Shown: in pieces, positions 7,137 through 8,369 of the stretch
How the letters are laid out: each line of letters begins with the position of its first letter
Position numbering within the stretch: the first letter of the stretch is position 1
Notes under the pieces: model-generated
What the model was told of the DNA's origin: nothing
What the model saw: only the letters and a program-made list of their open reading frames with translations
Databases searched by the model: none
Translations under genes and position numbers: made by a program
Assembly: GCA_015688915.1 (NCBI GenBank)
Contig: JAATGX010000246.1
Coordinates: forward strand, 1 to 8,369
From: Desulfuromonadales bacterium
GTDB lineage: Bacteria > Desulfobacterota > Desulfuromonadia > Geobacterales > Pseudopelobacteraceae
Direction of reading: 5' to 3'
DNA length: 8,369 nt

Positions 7137-7586
7137 ATGAATTCGGCAAAATTGGAAATGGTGGTCGGCAGTTTCATGCTCATCGGCATTCTCTGCCTGG
7201 GATATGTCTCCATCAAGCTCGGCAAGATGGAACTGATCGGGGGAGACTACTACGCCGTATCGGCCCGTTTCGATTCGGTTTCGGGCCTGAAACCGGGGGC
7301 GCGCGTCGAGATAGCCGGCGTGGAGGTCGGCAAGGTGGAGCGCATCGCCCTCGACCCCAAAAGCTCCGACCAGGCACTGGTCGGCCTGAAGATCAGAACC
7401 GGCGTCAATGTTCCCGACGACGTGATCGCCTCGGTTCGCACCAGCGGCATCATCGGCGACAAATTCATCATGTTCAAACCGGGCGGTTCCAGTCGCTACC
7501 TCAAAAATAACGACACCATCAGGGAAACGGAATCGGCCATCGATATCGAGGAGTTGGTCAGCAAATTCATCCACGGAAAGGTCTAA
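7137..7586 (+). CDS. mlaD: MlaD-type MCE-domain protein, short form
   Basis: 149 residues from the ATG at 7137, with 21 bp between the mlaF stop and this start. A single N-terminal membrane helix (about 8-27) anchors one MCE domain (about 38-118): YYAVSARFDSVSGLKPGARVEIAGVEVGKVERIALDP, then VPDDVIASVRTSGIIGDKFIMFKPGG. After the domain comes TESAIDIEELVSKFIHGKV. E. coli MlaD is about 183 residues and has a matching segment (TKSAMVLEDLIGQFLYG) followed by a polar tail of about 30 residues; this protein stops where that tail would begin. Family role: a hexameric periplasmic ring sitting on MlaE, with a hydrophobic pore through which phospholipid passes. The GIIGDKFI segment corresponds to the region lining that pore. 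It is complete rather than broken, because the shorter length falls outside the MCE core. The usual partner is a soluble MlaC, which is not encoded here; a TolC-like protein follows instead. Confidence 0.94.
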   Translation: MNSAKLEMVVGSFMLIGILCLGYVSIKLGKMELIGGDYYAVSARFDSVSGLKPGARVEIAGVEVGKVERIALDPKSSDQALVGLKIRTGVNVPDDVIASVRTSGIIGDKFIMFKPGGSSRYLKNNDTIRETESAIDIEELVSKFIHGKV

Positions 7587-7601
7587 CAGCGGGAGCGTGC
7601 C

Positions 7602-8369
7602 ATGAAAACCTCACTTCTCGTCACCGTGCTCGTCACGGCATTCCTGGTACCACTTTCCTCCGGCCATGCTTCGGAGAACACCCCGAAAAACGCCGCGATC
7701 CTGAGCCTGGACGACTGCGTTCGCATTGCGTTGAAGGCCGCTCCGGAACTGGGCGAGGCCCAGGCCGACATCGACCTGACCACCAGCAAGCTGGACGAAG
7801 CCAAGTCCCACCGTTTTCCCCAGTTGGAGGTGACGGCGTTATTCGGCCCGGCACCCGAAGCCCACGCCCAGGATGTTTCTCCCCAGGTGCTCACCGACAG
7901 AACCAAGATCAGGCTGAACACCCTCACCTGGTTCACCAGCGCCGACGCCACGATCATCCAGCCGCTCTACACCTTCGGCAAGATATCGGAGAACATGAAG
8001 GCCGCCACCCACGGGATCGAGGTGGACCGCTCCCGCAAGGAGCAGCGGGCCCATGAGATAGCCCTAAAAGTCAAGGAATACTACTTCGGCCTGCTGCTGG
8101 CCCGGGAGTTGAAAGCGTTGATCCTGGAGGTGCAGGAAGATCTGTCCAAAGCGCGTGTCACCGCCCAGAAACTCTTGAACGAGGGCTCGGTGAGCGTGGA
8201 CGAGATGGACCTCTACAAGCTGGATGCCTTTTCCGGCGAGGTTGCGAAATACCTGGAAGAGGCACAAAAAGGCGAACGTTTGGCCCTGGCGGCCCTGAAG
8301 ACACGTCTCGGCCTGCCGGCAAACGCCAGGATGGAGAACAGCAACGAACGGCTCACCATGGACGGTGGC
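7602..8369 (+). CDS. TolC-family outer-membrane protein linked to the mla operon, 3'-partial
   Basis: The frame is open from the ATG at 7602 to the last base (256 codons); the 3' end lies outside. GGGAG at 7591-7595, 6 bp upstream, supports the start, 15 bp after mlaD. A Sec signal peptide is evident (MKTSLLVTVLVTAFLVPLSSGHA, likely cut after Ala23). There is no lipobox Cys, unlike the efflux channel upstream. Then comes the OEP/TolC pattern: LSLDDCVRIALKAAPELGEAQADIDLTTSKLDEAKSHRFPQLEV (34-77), beta-strand segments around IIQPLYTFGKI (118-128), then long heptad-like helices through KEYYFGLLLARELKALILEVQEDLSKARVTAQKLLNEGSVSVDEMDLYKLDAFSGEV and LKTRLGLP. TolC-family proteins are usually 420-480 residues, so about half is visible. 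Family role: a trimeric outer-membrane channel with a periplasmic alpha-barrel. Its place in an mlaEFD operon suggests a role in lipid export or outer-membrane lipid homeostasis, an inference from context; it could instead be a general TolC that happens to sit here. Confidence 0.92.
   Translation, partial: MKTSLLVTVLVTAFLVPLSSGHASENTPKNAAILSLDDCVRIALKAAPELGEAQADIDLTTSKLDEAKSHRFPQLEVTALFGPAPEAHAQDVSPQVLTDRTKIRLNTLTWFTSADATIIQPLYTFGKISENMKAATHGIEVDRSRKEQRAHEIALKVKEYYFGLLLARELKALILEVQEDLSKARVTAQKLLNEGSVSVDEMDLYKLDAFSGEVAKYLEEAQKGERLALAALKTRLGLPANARMENSNERLTMDGG

Noticed and set aside
6696..7574. Open frame of 292 codons on the - strand opposite mlaF and mlaD
   Set aside because: It covers two well-supported genes and the gap between them; the translation has no family resemblance.
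5599..7586. Reading the ABC genes as a drug or toluene efflux transporter (Ttg2-type naming)
   Set aside because: The MlaE core motif plus an adjacent MCE protein define the lipid-transport group. The older toluene-tolerance name reflects phenotype, not the transported substrate.
1..8369. CRISPR arrays, tRNA or rRNA genes, insertion sequences, phage or attachment sites
   Set aside because: I saw no direct repeat arrays, transposase motifs, tRNA-like sequences or terminal inverted repeats. Nearly all of the window is coding.

Overview
The window is a GC-rich, gene-dense stretch from a Gram-negative (diderm) bacterium. All seven genes lie on the + strand and all make cell-envelope transport machinery. 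The style of the mlaEFD–TolC-like block and the base composition suggest a deltaproteobacterium of the Geobacter/Desulfuromonadales type. That placement is an inference from general knowledge, because no rRNA or other marker gene is present.

Region 1 (1-5472) is a tripartite RND multidrug efflux operon. It holds the 3' part of an AcrA/MexA-type periplasmic adaptor (5' end outside the window), a complete AcrB/MexB-type HAE1 pump of 1054 residues, and a complete OprM/NodT-type outer-membrane lipoprotein channel of 474 residues. Gaps are 13 bp and 1 bp, each gene has a clear Shine-Dalgarno sequence, and the three products together span both membranes and the periplasm.

Region 2 (5473-5598) is the only sizeable non-coding gap (126 bp). 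Its 5' part contains an imperfect hairpin. Its 3' part is AT-rich, with a good sigma70-like promoter candidate (TTTACA, 17 bp, TATATA) just upstream of the next gene. I read it as the boundary between two transcription units.

Region 3 (5599-8369) is an Mla-type phospholipid transport operon: mlaE (permease, GTG start), mlaF (ATPase, start overlapping the mlaE stop), a short mlaD (single MCE domain, 149 residues) and, 15 bp further on, the first 256 codons of a TolC-family outer-membrane protein that runs off the window. MlaE, MlaF and MlaD would form the inner-membrane complex that moves phospholipid between the inner membrane and the periplasm. No mlaB or mlaC is visible between these genes. 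A TolC-like channel stands where shuttle or accessory genes stand in E. coli, which raises the possibility of a trans-envelope lipid conduit using a TolC-type outer-membrane partner. This is the most interesting point in the window. The rest is ordinary, well-conserved envelope transport.
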